Positions 8,775 through 18,048 of a stretch of DNA of 64,000 bases are shown here, piece by piece. A model generated the notes under the pieces. That model was not told the DNA's origin. It did not search any database and worked only from the letters and a program-made list of their open reading frames with translations. Source of the DNA: Brucella pituitosa (GTDB lineage Bacteria; Pseudomonadota; Alphaproteobacteria; Rhizobiales; Rhizobiaceae). Both the position numbers and the translations under genes were made by a program. The stretch's first letter is position 1, and the number at the start of each line of letters is the position of its first letter. The stretch covers positions 434,001-498,000 of the forward strand of contig NZ_PYSY02000002.1 of NCBI RefSeq assembly GCF_003049685.1. The letters are read 5' to 3'.

Positions 8775-9833
8775 ATGACCGCGCACTCACATCCCATCAA
8801 TCTGCCTTTGCTGGACATATCCCGCTACAACGGCTCACCGGAAGAACGTAAAAGCTTCATTGAAGAGCTTCGCCGAACCCTTCATGACCACGGTTTTTTC
8901 TACCTGACAGGCCACGGTGTTGACCCCAAGCTGATTTCTGATGTTGTCGCTACTGCCAAGCGTTTCTTTGCTTTGCCGACGGAAGAAAAGCTTAAGATCG
9001 AGATGATCAACACGTCACATTTCCGTGGCTATAACCGTGCGGGTCTTGAACGCACTCGTGGTGAACAGGATTGGCGCGAACAGCTTGATATCAACACCGA
9101 AGCAGAGCCTGCCGACATCGGTCCCGACAGCCCGGCATGGAAGCGTCTGATTGGCCCCAATCAGTGGCCGGAAGCGTTGCCGGAACTCAAGCCGCTATTG
9201 CTTGCGTATCAGGCGGAAGTCACGCGCGTAGGTATCGATATTCTGAAAGCCATAGCGCAGGCACTTGGCCAAAGTGAAGATTTCTTTGCGCAGATTTATG
9301 AGCCACACCCATCGCAGCTTTTGAAAATCATTCGCTATCCGGGTCGTGATGTTGCTGAAAGCGAGCAGGGCGTTGGCGCACATAAGGACGGTGGCTTCGT
9401 GACCGTGCTGCTTCAGGATGTCGTACCGGGCCTGCGTGTTCAGCGTGAGGACGGTGTCTGGATCGATGCACCGCCTGTGCCGGGTACGTTTGTCATCAAT
9501 ACTGGCGAACTGCTTGAACTGGCGACCAACGGCTTTGTTCGTGCTGACGTACATGGCGTTGTCGCACCACCCGCTGGAACTGAGCGCTTCTCGGTGGCGT
9601 TCTTCCTTGGCGCTCGCTATGACGCAACGATCCCTGTGATTGATCTGCCGGACGACCTCAAGACAAAGGAACGTGGCGTAACAGTTGATCCACTCAACAC
9701 GCTCTTCCGCGAAGTGGGCCAGAACAATCTCAAGAGCCGCCTGCGCTCGCATCCTGATGTCGCACGTGCTCATCATCAGGACCTGTTGGATTCCCCGGAA
9801 TTCGCCAGCCTGAAGCTGGGTTCAGCGTATTGA
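8775..9833 (+). CDS. 2-oxoglutarate/Fe(II)-dependent oxygenase, isopenicillin N synthase family
   Basis: 352 aa non-heme iron oxygenase. The N-terminal DIOX_N domain begins LPLLDISRY and contains DHGFFYLTGHGVD. The double-stranded beta-helix has the iron ligands H-x-D in GAHKDGG and the distal His in ADVHGVV, with RFSVAFF giving the Arg that binds 2-oxoglutarate. AGAGGAGA precedes the ATG. It is the last gene of the aminotransferase-metQNI operon and ends before a strong terminator. I infer oxidation of an imported amino acid or its keto acid; the substrate is unknown and such a pairing with MetNIQ is uncommon. Confidence 0.85.
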   Translation: MTAHSHPINLPLLDISRYNGSPEERKSFIEELRRTLHDHGFFYLTGHGVDPKLISDVVATAKRFFALPTEEKLKIEMINTSHFRGYNRAGLERTRGEQDWREQLDINTEAEPADIGPDSPAWKRLIGPNQWPEALPELKPLLLAYQAEVTRVGIDILKAIAQALGQSEDFFAQIYEPHPSQLLKIIRYPGRDVAESEQGVGAHKDGGFVTVLLQDVVPGLRVQREDGVWIDAPPVPGTFVINTGELLELATNGFVRADVHGVVAPPAGTERFSVAFFLGARYDATIPVIDLPDDLKTKERGVTVDPLNTLFREVGQNNLKSRLRSHPDVARAHHQDLLDSPEFASLKLGSAY

Positions 9834-9957
9834 TAAACCCATCCCTTGACGGTTGATCGTTGTGTCTTTCTTTCGTCCGTCAAGGAACAGGCTCGGGGGT
9901 ACAAAGGCATCATGTGCCCGTTTTGCCGCTTAGGGTAGCTGGCAGGGTTCGCATAAA

Positions 9958-9984
9958 AAAGCGCCGGGTTTCCGGCGCTTTTTC
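9958..9984 (+). terminator. Rho-independent terminator after met operon
   Basis: AAAGCGCCGG, a GTTT loop and CCGGCGCTTT form a perfect 10-bp stem followed by T residues. It closes the aminotransferase-metQNI-oxygenase operon. Confidence 0.9.
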
Positions 9985-10005
9985 ATTTCAATACGGTGGT
10001 TCGTT

Positions 10006-10109
10006 TAGAGCGCATCCCGAAAAGTGTGAAACGGTTTTCGGACAAAGATGCGCGTTAAAACAAATATTTAGAGCGCCGATCTGATCCAATCAGATCGAAA
10101 CGCGCTCTA
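10006..10109. repeat. Dispersed palindromic element, copy 1
   Basis: A 104-bp element bounded by TAGAGCGC and GCGCTCTA as inverted ends, with internal hairpins. It shares the segment with AAACGGTTTTCGGACAAAG...GCGTTAAAACAAAT, inverted, with the copy at 32988. On the minus strand its terminal TAG is the stop codon of the aldehyde dehydrogenase gene. Confidence 0.75.
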
Positions 10110-11552
10110 GCCGCTGATAAGCTTTACTTCCATAAAGTCTTCGAGACCCCATTTGCCGCCTTCGCGGCCGTTGCCCGACTGCTTGTATCCACCAAACGGG
10201 CTTCCCGGAGCACGTGATGTACCGTTGATCTGGATCATGCCGGCGCGGAGCTTACGCGCAACACGTTTGGCTCGTTCCGGGTTGCCCGTCTGGATATAGG
10301 CAGCCAGACCGTATGGTGTGTCATTGGCGACAGCGATGGCTTCTTCTTCCGTGTCGAAAGGGATCATCGCCAGCACAGGGCCGAAGATTTCTTCGCGGGC
10401 AATGGTCATATCATTATTCACATCGGCAAAGATCGTCGGCTTGACGAAGTCGCCTTCCGAAATGCCCTCCGGACGACCCGTGCCACCGACAACCAGACGC
10501 GCTCCTTCATCAATACCCTTCTGAATCAGCGCCTGAACCTTCTCAAACTGGATTGAAGAGGAGAGTGGGCCGATATGTTCGCCGTCCTTGGCCGGATCAT
10601 CGACTGTGGTCTTGGCAGCTGCCTTTTTGGCGAATTCGACCGCTTTTTCGTAAACCGAACGTTCGACCAGCATACGTGTTGGCGCATTGCAGGACTGGCC
10701 GGTATTCTCAAAGCAATGGTTCACACCGCGCTCAATTGCCTTTTCCAGATCGCTATCAGCGAACACGATGTTTGGCGACTTGCCGCCGAGTTCCAGCGAA
10801 ACGCGCTTGACGGTCGCAGCAGCAGCGCGAGAAACAGCAGTGCCTGCCCGGGTTGAGCCGGTGAATGACATCATGTCGATATCCGGATGCTGCGACATCG
10901 CTTCGCCTACAACCGGGCCTTCACCGTTGACAAGATTGAACACACCCTTCGGCAGACCTGCCTCATCGACAAATTCAGCAAAGAGCATGGCTGACATTGG
11001 CGCAATTTCAGACGGCTTGAGCACGACTGTGCAACCAACAGCAATTGCCGGAATGACCTTGAGCGCGATCTGGTTCATCGGCCAATTCCATGGCGTGATC
11101 AGACCACAAACACCGATCGGTTCACGCAGGATGGCCTGATTGGGATGCTTGGGTGAGAGAATTTCTTCAAATTCGAAATTTTCAAAAGCAGAGATGAAAG
11201 CTTTGGTATGAGACAGCCCGGCTGCTGCCTGAGATTCACGTGCGAGCTTGATCGGTGCGCCCATTTCCTTGGAAATGGCCTGAGCCATTTCTTCAAGGCG
11301 GCGCTCGTAAATTTCAACGATACGGCGAATATAGCCAATACGCTCTTCCGCAGGCGTTTCGCTCCATATTGGGAACGCCTTGCGAGCGGCAGCTACGGCA
11401 AGATCTATGTCAGCAATGGAACCTGCAGAAATGACTGCATAAGGCTTTTCGGTTGCCGGGTTGATGACCTCAATTGCTTTTGCTTCAAGCGGAGAACGCC
11501 ACGCGCCGTCGATATAGAAATCCGTTTTCTGATCCAGATTTTTCTGAAGCAT
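10107..11552 (-). CDS. NAD(P)-dependent aldehyde dehydrogenase
   Basis: 481 aa ALDH-superfamily enzyme oxidising an aldehyde to its acid. The catalytic Cys is residue 288 in NTGQSCNAP and the general-base Glu is residue 254 in LELGGKSPN; ITPWNWPMNQ and FTGSTRAG are the cofactor-binding motifs. I chose ATG 11552 because GGAGG ends 8 bases before it; the in-frame TTG five codons upstream overlaps that site. The stop TAG belongs to the end of a dispersed repeat. No neighbour identifies the substrate; related proteins act on short-chain or betaine-type aldehydes. Confidence 0.88.
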   Translation of the reverse strand: MLQKNLDQKTDFYIDGAWRSPLEAKAIEVINPATEKPYAVISAGSIADIDLAVAAARKAFPIWSETPAEERIGYIRRIVEIYERRLEEMAQAISKEMGAPIKLARESQAAAGLSHTKAFISAFENFEFEEILSPKHPNQAILREPIGVCGLITPWNWPMNQIALKVIPAIAVGCTVVLKPSEIAPMSAMLFAEFVDEAGLPKGVFNLVNGEGPVVGEAMSQHPDIDMMSFTGSTRAGTAVSRAAAATVKRVSLELGGKSPNIVFADSDLEKAIERGVNHCFENTGQSCNAPTRMLVERSVYEKAVEFAKKAAAKTTVDDPAKDGEHIGPLSSSIQFEKVQALIQKGIDEGARLVVGGTGRPEGISEGDFVKPTIFADVNNDMTIAREEIFGPVLAMIPFDTEEEAIAVANDTPYGLAAYIQTGNPERAKRVARKLRAGMIQINGTSRAPGSPFGGYKQSGNGREGGKWGLEDFMEVKLISG

Positions 11553-11683
11553 GATGAAATCCTCCAATGCTTTGAATTTTATCTTAAGGGTGACGAACCA
11601 CCCGTTTCCCTGGTTGCCGCGCAGACTACCCCCCAGCTATGACGCCGTCAAAACACAACGATCAATGGAAACATCAATTTTTC

Positions 11684-12088
11684 TTATTCATTATCGTAAG
11701 CTTCAAACTCAACGCCGAGCGTTTCCAGCCCCTCTTCAATATAATCACCCAGGAGTGGAATGCCGAGCAGATACTTGGCTTCGCGCCCATTGTGGCGGTC
11801 GCTTGCGGTCGAGAGAGCTTCTTCCCATTCTTCGGCACTGAAATCACCGCGCCCAACCCACACCAGGGCCAGTAGTTCAATCCTCTCATCTTCATTCAGA
11901 GAACGAATTGCTGCGACAAGCTCTTTGCGCGTCGGATTATCATTGGAGGCATCAAGGATATCAACATCGCCGTCGTCGGCGGCATTAGAGCCGGAATTTT
12001 CATCAACTGCGGGCACCTGAACGTCATATTCACGCGCTTTGGAGATAATGAATTCGATATTCTCGATATTATTTACCAGCTCAACCAT
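11684..12088 (-). CDS. DUF3775 family protein
   Basis: 134 aa acidic soluble protein of unknown function. The C-terminal half has the DUF3775 pattern: PTRKELVAAIRSLNEDERIELLALVWVGRGDF followed by WEEAL and KYLLGIPLLGDYIEEGL. The middle (residues 28-48) is a low-complexity Asp/Asn-rich linker. No signal peptide or membrane segment is present. It sits alone between the ALDH and the FAD dehydrogenase, with a plausible GGAGGCAC site just before the ATG. Confidence 0.8.
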   Translation of the reverse strand: MVELVNNIENIEFIISKAREYDVQVPAVDENSGSNAADDGDVDILDASNDNPTRKELVAAIRSLNEDERIELLALVWVGRGDFSAEEWEEALSTASDRHNGREAKYLLGIPLLGDYIEEGLETLGVEFEAYDNE

Positions 12089-12167
12089 GATGTGCCTCCG
12101 TTAACGTCATTTACTACTTATCGAACGTGGGACGATAGGTCTGGGTTCCGCCTTGATTGGCAAGCCT

Positions 12168-13823
12168 TTACAAAGCACGTGCGGCACCTCTTCCTGCAGC
12201 ACGGCCAGAGAATATGCAGCCTCCAAGGAATGTTCCTTCCAGCGCATTATACCCGTGATAGCCGCCACCTCCAAAGCCTGCTGCTTCTCCTGCGGCATAA
12301 AGGCCTGGAACGGGTTCGCCCCGCGCGTCGAGAACCGCTGAATCTAGATCGGTATGCAGCCCGCCCAGTGTTTTTCGGGTCAGGACATGCAGTTTGACGG
12401 CAATCAGCGGACCATTATTCGGATCAAGCAAAGCATGAAGCGGTACAGCCCGCGTCAGCCGGTCACCGATATAAGCCCGTGCATTGTGGATAGCGGTTAT
12501 CTGCGCATCCTTGGAGTAGCGATTGGTAACTTCACGGTCGCGCGCTTCCATCTGGTTGCGGATATGAGTGAGGTTCAGCAGCTTCTGACCCGTCAACTGG
12601 TTCATCTTGACGACAAGTTCGTCAAGGTTGGTCGCAGTGACGAAATCCTCGCCATGATCGATGAAAGCCTTAACCGGAGGCGGTGGAGTTTTACCGAGAC
12701 GGCTTTTGATCAGAAGTTTCCAGTCCTTGCCCGTGAGGTCTGGGTTTTGTTCCGAGCCTGAGAGGGAAAATTCCTTGCGAATGATTTTCTCAGTCAGAAT
12801 GAACCATGAATAGTCGTAGCCCGTTGCCAGAATATGCTTAAGTGTGCCGAGTGTATCGAAGCCGGGCAGATAGGGCGAGGGCAGGCGGTTGCCCTCCGCA
12901 TCAAACCACATCGATGACGGCCCCGGCAGAATACGGATGCCATGGTTGGGCCAGATGGGGTTCCAGTTGCGAAGGCCTTCCGTATAGTGCCACATACGGT
13001 CGCCGTTAATGACATGTCCGCCTGCCGAGACGGCAATATCGATGCCACGGCCATCCACATGCGCCGGCACTCCAAGCACCATATTCTCGGGCGGATTGCC
13101 AAGTCTGTCGCGTGGCCATGCCCTACGGACACGCTCGGGATCGCCACCGATACCGCCAGACGTTACGATCACACAATTGGCGGATAGTTCGAATTGACCG
13201 GCGGCGTCACGTGATGATGATTGTCCGCGCTCAACAGTGGAGGGCACAAGAATATCCCCGCGTACCCCGCTTGCCTGACCGTTGGTCATGACAATTTCAT
13301 TGGCACGGTGACGACATTTCAGTGTGAGCAATCCATTTGAAATAGCCTCTCGCATCAGGCGCTCGAAAGGAGCTACGACACCCGGCCCTGTACCCCATGT
13401 CACGTGAAAGCGTGGAACGGAATTGCCGTGTCCGTGTGCTTGAGCGCCTCCACGCTCTGCCCAGCCGACAACAGGAAACCAGCGCATACCGAGACTATGC
13501 AGCCAAGAACGCATTTCACCGGCTGCAAATTGCAAATAGGCTTCAGCACATTGTTTGGGCCAATAATCTTCCGGGCGATCAAATTGCGCCGATCCGAGCC
13601 AATCCTGTCGTGCCAGATCAAGGCTATCCTTTATGCCCAGACGCCGTTGTTCGGGACTGTCGACCATGAACAGGCCACCAAGCGACCAGAATGCTTGTCC
13701 GCCAACCGAATTTTCACCTTCCTGCTCAAGCAGGATGACTTTTCGTCCGGCGCTGGTTAGCTCATGAGCGGCCACAAGCCCCGCCAGACCTGACCCGATA
13801 ATAATCGCATCCGCATTCTTCAT
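12168..13823 (-). CDS. FAD-binding dehydrogenase (KstD/fumarate reductase flavoprotein family)
   Basis: 551 aa flavoprotein. The N-terminus DAIIIGSGLAGLVAAHEL is a Rossmann GxGxxG FAD site, followed by VILLEQEGENSVGGQAFWSLGG, and the C-terminus GLYAAGEAAGFGGGGYHGYNALEGTFLGG closes the FAD domain as in the 3-ketosteroid dehydrogenase/fumarate reductase family. No signal peptide is seen, so it is likely cytoplasmic. The gene is on the minus strand, with a TauE/SafE permease upstream. The substrate cannot be read from the sequence; steroid-type names given to such proteins are often over-specific. Confidence 0.8.
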   Translation of the reverse strand: MKNADAIIIGSGLAGLVAAHELTSAGRKVILLEQEGENSVGGQAFWSLGGLFMVDSPEQRRLGIKDSLDLARQDWLGSAQFDRPEDYWPKQCAEAYLQFAAGEMRSWLHSLGMRWFPVVGWAERGGAQAHGHGNSVPRFHVTWGTGPGVVAPFERLMREAISNGLLTLKCRHRANEIVMTNGQASGVRGDILVPSTVERGQSSSRDAAGQFELSANCVIVTSGGIGGDPERVRRAWPRDRLGNPPENMVLGVPAHVDGRGIDIAVSAGGHVINGDRMWHYTEGLRNWNPIWPNHGIRILPGPSSMWFDAEGNRLPSPYLPGFDTLGTLKHILATGYDYSWFILTEKIIRKEFSLSGSEQNPDLTGKDWKLLIKSRLGKTPPPPVKAFIDHGEDFVTATNLDELVVKMNQLTGQKLLNLTHIRNQMEARDREVTNRYSKDAQITAIHNARAYIGDRLTRAVPLHALLDPNNGPLIAVKLHVLTRKTLGGLHTDLDSAVLDARGEPVPGLYAAGEAAGFGGGGYHGYNALEGTFLGGCIFSGRAAGRGAARAL

Positions 13824-13880
13824 ATCCGCATCCTCCCTCGTCGGGAGAGTGGCTTATGGAAATGCTGCTGGCAAGTGCAG

Positions 13881-14642
13881 TCAGGCTGTCAGGAAAGGCA
13901 GAACCCAATCGGCAATCAGTTTGATTGAAAGACCGAAAAGCGTGAGCTGGACCAACAGGAAAAATGGGCCATCGGGCATAATGCGGGTGAGCTTTGCTCC
14001 GACAAATGTTCCGACGATGGCGGCAGGCAAAAGCCAAAGACCGAGCGACCAGTCGAGATTGGAGAATTGCTGCAATTGCCAGTAAGGGATCAGCTTAACC
14101 GCGTTGACGATCGCAAAAAGGATGGTCGAGGTGCCGGCAAAGACAAGCTTTTCAAGATGCTGCGGCAACACATACATCTGGAATGGCGGGGCGCCCGAAT
14201 GCGAAACAAAGCTCGTAAGACCAGTTAATATACCCCAGAACGTCCCGCCCGGAATATCTGCCTTGCGTGCCTGACGACGATATCTGGCGCCCACCCAGAC
14301 ATTGAAACAGAAAAATAGACCCACCAGCCCCACAAGCATTCCAATGAATGTGCTTGAAAGATGTGAACTGAACAACCAACCAAGCCCGATGCCGACAATC
14401 GCGGCAGGCGTCAGTATCGCCAGATTTCGCTTCGAGAAATGATGACGATAGAGATAAAGACCGAACATATCACTGACGACATAGATCGGCAGCAGAAGAG
14501 CCGCAGCTGTGACCGGCGAAATAACCAAGGCCATCAGTGGCACTGAAAGTGTCCCCACCGATGGCAATCCGCCTTTCGATAGCCCAACCAGAAAAGCCGC
14601 GATAACGGCAACTGTCATAAACAAAGGGGTATGCTCAAGCAT
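13881..14642 (-). CDS. TauE/SafE family membrane transporter
   Basis: 253 aa polytopic membrane protein with about eight hydrophobic segments. It has the family pattern AFLVGLSKGGLPSVGTLSVPLMAL in the first half and GTFVGAKLTRIMP in the second half, the usual inverted duplication of TauE/SafE permeases. Members export sulfite, sulfoacetate or other small organic anions. It lies 57 bp upstream of the FAD dehydrogenase on the same strand, so the two may be co-transcribed; the exported compound is unknown. Confidence 0.85.
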   Translation of the reverse strand: MLEHTPLFMTVAVIAAFLVGLSKGGLPSVGTLSVPLMALVISPVTAAALLLPIYVVSDMFGLYLYRHHFSKRNLAILTPAAIVGIGLGWLFSSHLSSTFIGMLVGLVGLFFCFNVWVGARYRRQARKADIPGGTFWGILTGLTSFVSHSGAPPFQMYVLPQHLEKLVFAGTSTILFAIVNAVKLIPYWQLQQFSNLDWSLGLWLLPAAIVGTFVGAKLTRIMPDGPFFLLVQLTLFGLSIKLIADWVLPFLTA

Positions 14643-14692
14643 TCAGACAGTTACCATTACCAAAATTAACAAGAAGGTTTGAGCTGTATTTC

Positions 14693-15547
14693 TCAGCTAT
14701 GCGCCCATTCCCAATAAAGCGAACGTGCGCGCTTGGTAACGGCACCATATTCCAGCTTGCGTTCATCGAAGCCGATGATTGGCACAACCTTGCTCATATT
14801 GCCCGTCGAGAAGATTTCATCTGCTTCGCGGAAGTCCTGAACTTTGAGTGTCGTTTCGTGGACGCTGACACCCGCCTCGCGCAGAAGTTTGATGACGCGC
14901 TGGCGCGTGATGCCATTCAGGAATGTGCCGTTTGGAACCGGAGTAAAAACTTCACCGCCACGAACCATAAAGACATTCGAGGTTGCTGTTTCTGCGACAT
15001 TACCGAGAACATCGGTAACAAGCGCATTGTGAAAGCCCTTGGCTTTGGCTTCGCGCAACATGCGGCCATTGTTCGGATAAAGACAGGCCGCCTTGGCATT
15101 GACAGGCATAACTTCGAGGTATGGGCGACGGAGAGATGTCGTTGTAACGGTGAAACCTTTTGGTTCAACCATCGGAATGGCTTCGAGACAAAGCGCAAAG
15201 TCGGTCGATTCAGGAGCAGCAGCAACCGTGCTGGAGTCGCCTTCTTCGGCCCAATACATGGGGCGGATATAGACATCCGTGCCGGGAGCAAACTTCATCA
15301 GCCCTTCACGGGCCAGTGCTTCGATGTCATTACCGCTGAGTGTGGGAGCAAGCTCGAGTGCGCGTGCTGAATCGTTTGCGCGGGCTGCATGCAGATCAAG
15401 ATCCGGTGTAACGCCTTCAAACAGACGCGCTCCATCGAAAACGAGCGAACCGAGCCAGGTTGCGTGCGATGCGGCACCAAGTATCCGTACATCGCCTTCA
15501 CGCCATTCACCCTTATAGTAGGTCCACATTGCCCGCTTCTCGTTCAT
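14693..15547 (-). CDS. Class IV aminotransferase (branched-chain/D-amino-acid aminotransferase family)
   Basis: 284 aa fold-type IV PLP enzyme. LVFDGARLFEG is the N-terminal motif, NAKAACLYPNNGRML contains the PLP-binding Lys, and VAETATSNVFMV plus FLNGITRQRVI are the conserved phosphate-binding and C-terminal motifs. Brucella-group genomes carry several such IlvE-like paralogues; this one is shorter than canonical IlvE and lacks ilv neighbours. AAGGA lies 8 bases before the ATG. Substrate may be a branched-chain amino acid or a related keto acid. Confidence 0.85.
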   Translation of the reverse strand: MNEKRAMWTYYKGEWREGDVRILGAASHATWLGSLVFDGARLFEGVTPDLDLHAARANDSARALELAPTLSGNDIEALAREGLMKFAPGTDVYIRPMYWAEEGDSSTVAAAPESTDFALCLEAIPMVEPKGFTVTTTSLRRPYLEVMPVNAKAACLYPNNGRMLREAKAKGFHNALVTDVLGNVAETATSNVFMVRGGEVFTPVPNGTFLNGITRQRVIKLLREAGVSVHETTLKVQDFREADEIFSTGNMSKVVPIIGFDERKLEYGAVTKRARSLYWEWAHS

Positions 15548-15669
15548 TCTCTTCGTCCTTCATCAATCTCGTTGTCGTGCCAAATCCGGCGCAAAACGCT
15601 TTCAGATTACTGATGCAATTGCTGGTAAAAGCGTGGGCGGGATATAAACGTAAGCTGTTATAGCACGCC

Positions 15670-15696
15670 ACCTGAAACTGAAAACCAGTTTCAGGT
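15670..15696. terminator. Strong hairpin between EamA transporter and aminotransferase
   Basis: ACCTGAAACTG and CAGTTTCAGGT form a perfect 11-bp stem with a 5-base loop. It separates the transporter stop (15739) from the class IV aminotransferase start (15547). No U-run follows on either strand, so it may act as an mRNA-end or processing element. Confidence 0.5.
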
Positions 15697-15738
15697 CTGA
15701 TATGGGCGCATAATATTCAATCCTGCGAGAGCATTGGC

Positions 15739-16647
15739 TTACTTCTCTTCGGCCAGAGCAGGCGATGGATCGGAAGTAGCAACCGCTGCCGGACCTTGTA
15801 CACCACGCTGACGTTCGCGTACAAAAGTGAACAGGCCTGAAATCGTGATCAGGACAATGCCAATCAGCATAGGCAGATCGATATGGTCATGGAATATAAA
15901 ATAGCCAAACAGGATCGCCCAGAGCATCTGGCTATACTGTGGTGACGCAATCGCGCTTGCAGGTGCGCGCTGCGCTGCAAGCATGAGAAGAATATTTGCC
16001 AATGCCGCAAGCAGGCCATAGCCCGCAAGGTAGCCCCATTGAACGGCTGAAGGTGTCTGATAGCTAGGGATCATCAATGCGCCACAGATAAGGATCGGCC
16101 CGATAAGACCCGCAGTATAAAGCGAAATACGCTTCTCCTTTTTACCCATGGCACGGAAGATCACGATGCTGAAGGCTCCGCCCAGTCCGCCGCCAAGCGC
16201 ACCAAGATGGCCGATTGACAGTTCACGGAAGCCGGGGCGCAAAACAACCAGCACGCCGAGGAAGCCGATAATAACCGCCGACCATCGACGCCAGCCAACC
16301 TGCTCCTTGAGAAAGATCACCGAAAGTATCGTAACGAATGCCGGTAGCAGGAAGATAAGCGCAAAAGCTTCGGCCATAGAAAGATGCGTGAAGGCCACAA
16401 CGCTGCCAATCACACCCATTGCAGCCGTGAGCGTGCGAAGTAACCAGAGTTTTATATTTGTGGTTCGAAACATATCGAGCCACTGATCTTCTGGTTTCTT
16501 TGTGAAGGGGATGGCCAGTGAGCCCAGAACAGCACCATAAAAGGCGACTTCATAGGGCGACAGCGTGCCATCGAGAAACTTGACGCAGGCGTCGCTTACA
16601 GCGAATGCAGCATAGGACGCAAACGCAAGGAAAATACCGTAAAGCAT
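15739..16647 (-). CDS. DMT-superfamily transporter (EamA domains)
   Basis: 302 aa inner-membrane protein with ten predicted helices in two five-helix EamA repeats. The first repeat starts LAFASYAAFAVSDACVKFL and includes TLTAAMGVIGSVVAFTHLSMAEAFAL; the second contains GLLAALANILLMLAAQRAPAS. The C-terminus is a hydrophilic tail. Members export amino acids or other metabolites. Nothing in the neighbourhood fixes the substrate. Confidence 0.85.
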   Translation of the reverse strand: MLYGIFLAFASYAAFAVSDACVKFLDGTLSPYEVAFYGAVLGSLAIPFTKKPEDQWLDMFRTTNIKLWLLRTLTAAMGVIGSVVAFTHLSMAEAFALIFLLPAFVTILSVIFLKEQVGWRRWSAVIIGFLGVLVVLRPGFRELSIGHLGALGGGLGGAFSIVIFRAMGKKEKRISLYTAGLIGPILICGALMIPSYQTPSAVQWGYLAGYGLLAALANILLMLAAQRAPASAIASPQYSQMLWAILFGYFIFHDHIDLPMLIGIVLITISGLFTFVRERQRGVQGPAAVATSDPSPALAEEK

Positions 16648-16897
16648 GGTGGTGTCCGCAATGGGCTAGAGATAATCTCCTCCGCAGACCGGATTAATCG
16701 ATTAAAGCCGGTTTGGCAAAAGGCAATTTTATAAAAATTCAAAATAATGACCGGCTGCTATCCCCTATGACGTAGGCGATTACGGCGTTTTCAAGAAGGC
16801 GAGCTCCAGCGAAAACGCATGCCTCATTTGCAATCATATCCGTGGTGTAATTTTGTGCAAAAGACTATTTAACAGGCATCCAACGAGGAGAAAACAA

Positions 16898-17035
16898 ATG
16901 AACATTCGTCAGAAATTCCAGCAGTACGTTTCCCGCCGCCGCGCAATGCGTGAACTCGGTGCAATGGACGATCATCTTCTTGCCGATATCGGCGTTTCGC
17001 GTTCGCAGATCCAGAGCGCAGTTTTCGGTAAGTAA
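16898..17035 (+). CDS. DUF1127 small protein
   Basis: 45 aa basic protein matching DUF1127: it begins MNIRQKFQQYVSRRR and contains the core AMRELGAMDDHLLADIGVSR. GAGGAG lies 7 bases before the ATG, an excellent ribosome site. Short DUF1127 proteins in related alphaproteobacteria are linked to RNA turnover and to phosphate and carbon metabolism. It is monocistronic, closed by a terminator about 60 bp downstream. Confidence 0.9.
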   Translation: MNIRQKFQQYVSRRRAMRELGAMDDHLLADIGVSRSQIQSAVFGK

Positions 17036-17093
17036 TCACTGATGGCGCGGCTGATAATTAATCGCCCCGAAAGTGAAACTGAAATAATATAAC

Positions 17094-17130
17094 AAAGCGT
17101 CGGTACTCCAGTCCCGGCGCTTTTGTTTTT
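17094..17130 (+). terminator. Rho-independent terminator of DUF1127 gene
   Basis: AAAGCGTCGG and CCGGCGCTTT form a 10-bp stem with one G-T pair and a 10-base loop, followed by a T-rich run (TTTTGTTTTTT). Confidence 0.85.
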
Positions 17131-17559
17131 TCTATGTATATTGCAATTTTATTCTATCGGCGGTTCATTTTAAACGCCCTGCAGATTTCGCAGAACGTCG
17201 GCGATCTGCAAATAGCGATAGAATTATTCGCGCCTGATGGCGACACTCTCCAATGAGACAAAACGATATTCAATTTGGGATTCCTGCCACTTGAGTGGAG
17301 GGTGACTGAAGGAGTATTGATTTGATGCGGGGGCTGGTGATGAAGATGGGTATGTGAATAGTTGCCACTGCTAATTTACCTGTCTTCATTGCCACCATTT
17401 TATTAAGACTTTCATGACTGAAAGTTACTTTGACTGTTAATGTGAAGCATATTAGCGTTTTGTCTTATTGCCGAGCATTCGCTCAGACAGTGATTATATG
17501 CCTTGCGTGTCGGGCAGTCACACGGTTATGTGGCCGCCCGACGGCACAAGGACCTGACC
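17131..17559. other. 429-bp intergenic region without a supported gene
   Basis: AT-richer DNA between the DUF1127 terminator and the DUF2938 gene. The possible reading frames have no good ribosome site or codon pattern and no recognisable protein. A promoter for the downstream gene or a small RNA could be here but I see no defining structure. Confidence 0.5.
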
Positions 17560-18048
17560 ATGCTCAATCTCATCATAAATGGAACTTTTATCGGCTTAGG
17601 CGCGACGATAGTTATGGATATCTGGGCATTGGTTCTTGCGCAGTTTCCAGGGCAGTCTCGTCCCAATTGGGGCCTTGTCGGTCGCTGGTTCTGGCATTTA
17701 CGAGACGGCCAGATATTTCACGATGATATAGCAGCATCAAAGCCCTACGCCCATGAGGTTGCCCTGGGCTGGATCGGCCACTATGCGGTAGGCATTCTCT
17801 ACGGCATCATCTTTGCGCTTTATGGCGGCGCAGCGTGGTTTGCGAATCCGATATTCCTTCCCGCCTGGATATTCGGAATCCTCACTGTGGCAGCAGGCTG
17901 GTTTCTATTGCAACCAGGCTTGGGAATCGGCTGGGCAGCATCGCGTTTGCCAAATGCCGGAAACGTCCGTATTCTCAACCTCGTCGCCCATACATTTTTT
18001 GCCTTCGGCATGTATGGCACCGGCGTTCTCCTGAAAACAGTAGCTTAA
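17560..18048 (+). CDS. DUF2938 family membrane protein
   Basis: 162 aa protein with four hydrophobic segments. Its pattern fits DUF2938: GATIVMDIWALVL at the N-terminus, WGLVGRWFWHL, HEVALGWIGHYAVGILYGIIFAL, then WFLLQPGLGIGWAASRLPN and a final LVAHTFFAFGMYGTG. The start at 17560 is chosen because it begins the conserved first helix; the longer reading frame adds an unlikely 19 residues. Function is unknown. It stands alone ahead of the purine permease. Confidence 0.82.
   Translation: MLNLIINGTFIGLGATIVMDIWALVLAQFPGQSRPNWGLVGRWFWHLRDGQIFHDDIAASKPYAHEVALGWIGHYAVGILYGIIFALYGGAAWFANPIFLPAWIFGILTVAAGWFLLQPGLGIGWAASRLPNAGNVRILNLVAHTFFAFGMYGTGVLLKTVA

Noticed and set aside
17430..17726. 98-codon plus-strand frame overlapping the DUF2938 gene
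   Set aside because: It overlaps a recognisable DUF2938 gene in another frame and has no ribosome site or family pattern.
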